64,000 nt of DNA, from NCBI GenBank assembly GCA_918807975.1, contig OU964928.1, positions 14,281,823-14,345,822 of the forward strand, given 5' to 3'. The notes beneath the pieces were generated by a model. That model was not told where the DNA came from and did not search any database. It was given only the letters and a program-made list of their open reading frames with translations. A program made the translations under genes and the position numbers. Below, piece by piece: positions 60,228 through 64,000 of this stretch (within the stretch, counting starts at the first letter, position 1; the number at the start of each line of letters is the position of its first letter). This DNA is from Aplidium turbinatum. Its lineage: Eukaryota > Chordata > Ascidiacea > Aplousobranchia > Polyclinidae.

Positions 60228-61610
60228 TTATAAATTCAAGACAAATGTACGACTAGTCCAATTGATGTCAAGTTATCTTGTTGTGTATCGCGATTTCGAA
60301 TAATAAATTCTCTTCAGCACAACTTTATAACAGGCATAGTAAAATCTTCAGTAGGTCAGTTTAAGAATGCAGCAGTTAAGTTTAGAAAGAAATCAACAAT
60401 AGTGTTTTTCGGTTGCTAAGAAACAAATAAATTTAGTCTGCGAGCAGTAGTTACAATATTATGTAAATTATGAAGGGAATTAAGTCATACATTAGTAAAA
60501 TGGAGTGACAACGCCAGGGAGGGATTCTGGGGAGGCAAGCCATCCTCGCACAAAAGTGACACAAAATTGCCCTATAACGGATCAAATTGATACAGTCACT
60601 ATCAATTAAATGCAAAAATAATGAAAAAGGCAATATAACGCAAGAGAACAACTGCACGCCCAGCAAGCTGATGCAAGAGAGAGGCCCAATTACGGATCCA
60701 TAGGATGCACTGCCAAATAATTATAAATTCAAGACAAATGTACGACTAGTCCAATTGATGTCAAGTTATCTTGTTGTGTATCGCGATTTCGAATAATAAA
60801 TTCTCTTCAGCACAACTTTATAACAGGCATAGTAAAATCTTCAGTAGGTCAGTTTAAGAATGCAGCAGTTAAGTTTAGAAAGAAATCAACAATAGTGTTT
60901 TTCGGTTGCTAAGAAACAAATAAATTTAGTCTGCGAGCAGTAGTTACAATATTATGTAAATTATGAAGGGAATTAAGTCATACATTAGTAAAATGGAGTG
61001 ACAACGCCAGAGAGGGATTCTGGGGAGGCAAGCCATCCTCGCACAAAAGTGACACAAAATTGCCCTATAACGGATCAAATTGATACAGTCACTATCAATT
61101 AAATGCAAAAATAATGAAAAAGGCAATATAACGCAAGAGAACAACTGCACGCCCAGCAAGCTGATGCAAGAGAGAGGCCCAATTACGGATCCATAGGATG
61201 CACTGCCAAATAATTATAAATTCAAGACAAATGTACGACTAGTCCAATTGATGTCAAGTTATCTTGTTGTGTATCGCGATTTCGAATAATAAATTCTCTT
61301 CAGCACAACTTTATAACAGGCATAGTAAAATCTTCAGTAGGTCAGTTTAAGAATGCAGCAGTTAAGTTTAGAAAGAAATCAACAATAGTGTTTTTCGGTT
61401 GCTAAGAAACAAATAAATTTAGTCTGCGAGCAGTAGTTACAATATTATGTAAATTATGAAGGGAATTAAGTCATACATTAGTAAAACGGAGTGACAACGC
61501 CAGGGAGGGATTCTGGGGAGGCAAGCCATCCTCGCACAAAAGTGACACAAAATTGCCCTATAATGGATCAAATTGATACAGTCACTATCAATTAAATGCA
61601 AAAATAATGA
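60228..61610. repeat. 493-bp satellite array, about 2.8 copies
   Basis: Units start at about 60228, 60721 and 61214 (shared ATTATAAATTCAAGAC) with a constant 493-bp spacing. The third is cut about 100 bp short, at AAAATAATGA. Units differ at only a handful of positions (for example near 60513/61006 and 61487), so amplification is recent or ongoing by unequal exchange. A 71-codon minus-strand frame persists in the first two units and part of the third, but it is probably carried passively by the repeat. Confidence 0.92.
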
Positions 61611-61664
61611 ATTGTTTTGTCTGTTTCTACTGATTGTTTTGAAACTTTTTTCTATGTTTGTTGT

Positions 61665-62797
61665 CATAGGCGCCTAACTATTTTTTTGACCGTGGGGGCG
61701 AAAGCGTGTTTCATCAGCAGCAACGTAAATTCAGCAAAATGTCACGCAGATCGATGACGTGATTATGCCGTCACACTAGGATTGCTTTTATTGCCACACT
61801 CGGAGTTATCGCTATGTTTGCCCTATCGTTAATTATTATAAACAAAACTCGATCACTTCGTTTAAGCAAACACATGCCATTCGTCTGTTAGGGGTTGATG
61901 GACTGCGACTCTTTTAAGCTAAGCACAACATAAAGTTCAGCAACGAACTAGATTTATTAGCATGAAACACGAGAGGAAAAGGTTTACTAAAAGGTATAGC
62001 CTACTGTACTAATGGAATGACAATGTTTTGAAAATGGAATGCAAATACTAACTTGATCATACGCTTGAAAATATACCTGTTAAAAGTAAAATCATTCATG
62101 TTTACATCAATTCAACAACACGTCACCTTGAATAAATTTAGGAGTTGCTGACATCCGTAAACAGCCCTTGAAAATAGTTACAGAGAGACGTTTGATTAAG
62201 TTTTCCACTTGACATTTCTCCCTTTTCACTACAATGTCGCAACTTATGACTAACCTGCTTTCAATTCGCTGTAAAACGCCGGTTTTCGTGTTGTAAATGA
62301 AACAAAAGATGCACATACTCCCGCCTTTGATCGGGTTTCTATGGCAACGGCCGTGTGTGCGCAATGTGGTTTGTACCAGCCCTTGTTGCGTTGGTTAATG
62401 TTAGTGGTTACCTCGGGCCGAGACTTCAAGTTCATTTTCACAGCGAGCGATTCACTGCAGAGGTTTCGACTTTCGAAAGCGACATCCAGTCTGTTTGCAA
62501 GTGCATAAAGCTAAACGCACGCTCCGTGTCTACATAGCAATTGTGTTGTTTTTGGGTGCGTCTGCAGACGTTAAATCAATGTAAAATGACAGATTTTGTT
62601 GTCTGGTGTGGGATTGTAGCATCGCTGCTCGTTCTGGTGGTGATTTATCGCGAAGCTGTTGCGGTTTGCATTTAAAAAATGTTTTCCTGCTGCCGATCGC
62701 TAGTTTATCTATTGTTTTATGTATCAATACAGCATAAAAGTTGCCCCCACGCAGAAATATGCGTGGGGGCCGGGCCCCCACGGGTTAGGCGTCTATG
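61665..62797. mobile_element. hAT-like element with CATAGGCGCCTAA ends, copy 2
   Basis: The 1,133-bp element is inverted relative to 23401-24503 and has exact TTTGTTGT duplications (61657-61664 and 62798-62805). It starts CATAGGCGCCTAACTATTTT and ends GGGTTAGGCGTCTATG. Interior similarity to copy 1 is high throughout, so both derive from one active lineage. Short frames differ between the copies, arguing against a conserved protein. Confidence 0.88.
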
Positions 62798-62805
62798 TTT
62801 GTTGT

Positions 62806-64000
62806 CTATCTATGTCAGTAATCATATTAGACTAACAAGCGAAATGTGCAATGAAACAAAGCTAGAAGCAAAGCTTTTATACTTATGAAATGTATTTTGG
62901 TATGGAAATTAGTGACCAAATTGACCAAGTTAAAAGCTGTGCAGTGTGCACCTTATGTGATCTGTAGAACACATCGGTCCAATTTAGATGGCTGACTAAG
63001 GGAAAACGACATTTGATACTAGAATTTGCCATTTCAAGAGTTTGGAGAGAACCCCGAAACCATACAGAAGACCGTTGTTTCTTATATGGTTGACTTATAT
63101 GTTCTACTGCACCTGTTTCGCATAGCACTCAGTAGCTGAGTTGTCACTTCTCAAACCCTCGAGCAAAAAAGCTGCATAAGACACGGTAGTGTCTCAAGAT
63201 ATAGAAAAAGTCTCTCATGACGAATTCAACATACCTAATACAGACATAAATTCAGAATTTTGGTAATAGGCTAAACGTAGCAATAATTATCAACTTTTGG
63301 AAACAATGTGATAAAAGAATATGAAAAATGGTGTGTTTCATGTCCATAAAAATGGATTTCCTGCACTCCCATCTTGATTGTGTTGACCCTTGTATGGGTG
63401 ATTGGTGGAAGCAGAAAAGATGGTGAAAGGTTTCATCTTATATGGAAAGAAAATATCAAGGGCGGTGGATTTGGATTTGCAACATGAAGGGAGGGAGCAC
63501 GTATGGTCCGTGGTCCGTAATACGAGAAGATTTCTCAGCTTTTAGACACAAGTCACACAAATGTGATCACTTTTGAAGTGTCTTCATCTTTGGATGATGC
63601 ATATATGGCTTATATGTGCATAATATTTCTTTGTGTTTGCATGCTTACACGTTTAATAGAAAATTACGCTGGTTAATACAGAACATCTTTGAGTAAAACT
63701 AACAATCAGAAAAAGTGACATTTTATCAAAAGTAAGGACACTTCAGATTTTGTTTGCTATTTTGGTGATTAGTTTGAAGTAACACAACACAATACAGTAC
63801 ATAAAATTTTTTCTGCAACTAAAAATTTTGTGAAACTGTGTTATATGGTGTAATTAATAGTAGGCTACATACATTCTATTTTTTCAGCACATTAATCACA
63901 ATTTGGAGGTAGCCTATTTAATAAAATATCATACCTTACTTAAAAAAGTGACATTTGAAAACAAACCAATCTTTCACTCAAAAGAAACAAGTCAACAACA
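62806..64000. other. Right edge, no gene recognised
   Basis: An 81-codon minus-strand frame at 62883-63128 is free of stops but resembles nothing known; the plus strand there is also partly open. The rest is AT-rich without clear repeat ends. An exon of a neighbouring gene cannot be excluded. Confidence 0.35.

Noticed and set aside
60451-61667. Three near-identical 71-76-codon minus-strand frames
   Set aside because: They repeat at the 493-bp period of a satellite array and have no recognisable domain; open frames in such a young repeat are expected by chance.
62883-63128. 81-codon minus-strand frame as an exon
   Set aside because: No recognisable protein and no convincing splice sites at either end.

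Overview
The window is animal nuclear DNA. It is AT-rich, its introns follow GT-AG rules, and it carries a Wnt ligand gene, which restricts it to Metazoa. Gene content and heavy loading with small DNA transposons fit an invertebrate, possibly a tunicate-like deuterostome, but no feature here proves the clade.

Five protein-coding genes can be read with good confidence, four of them by joining exons whose splice phases agree. From left to right they are: the 5' part of ALG1 on the minus strand (the rest lies beyond the left edge); an intronless full-length SMARCD/BAF60 gene (minus, 5663-7039); a complete eight-exon USE1 SNARE gene (plus, 17588-28491); a five-exon Wnt gene lacking only its signal-peptide exon (plus, 44670-51790); and a complete seven-exon UBXN1-like UBA-UBX gene (minus, 54711-58889). 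They do not form one pathway. ALG1 acts in N-glycan assembly at the ER, USE1 in Golgi-to-ER vesicle fusion, UBXN1 with p97 in protein turnover, SMARCD in SWI/SNF chromatin remodelling, and Wnt in secreted signalling.

Much of the remaining sequence is transposon-derived. About fourteen hAT-like non-autonomous elements can be delimited, ten of them by exact or 7/8-matching 8-bp target duplications. There are also two Harbinger-like MITEs flanked by TTA, three or four Mutator-like foldbacks with about 9-bp duplications, a pogo/Tigger relic, three RTE-like LINE 3' ends, several tRNA-headed SINE-like pieces, a 1.2-kb palindrome, and a 493-bp satellite array of about 2.8 nearly identical copies. 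Six copies of one MITE family end in tandem TCGG(T/C)GAGTCCGA-type repeats, and four of these carry telomere-like TTAGGG runs. Nesting is common, up to three levels deep (22236-25132).

The stretches 36646-40980, 42580-44669, 45065-49103 (a Wnt intron), 52798-54710 and 62806-64000 hold little that can be identified. No CRISPR array, operon, rRNA or intact canonical tRNA gene was seen.
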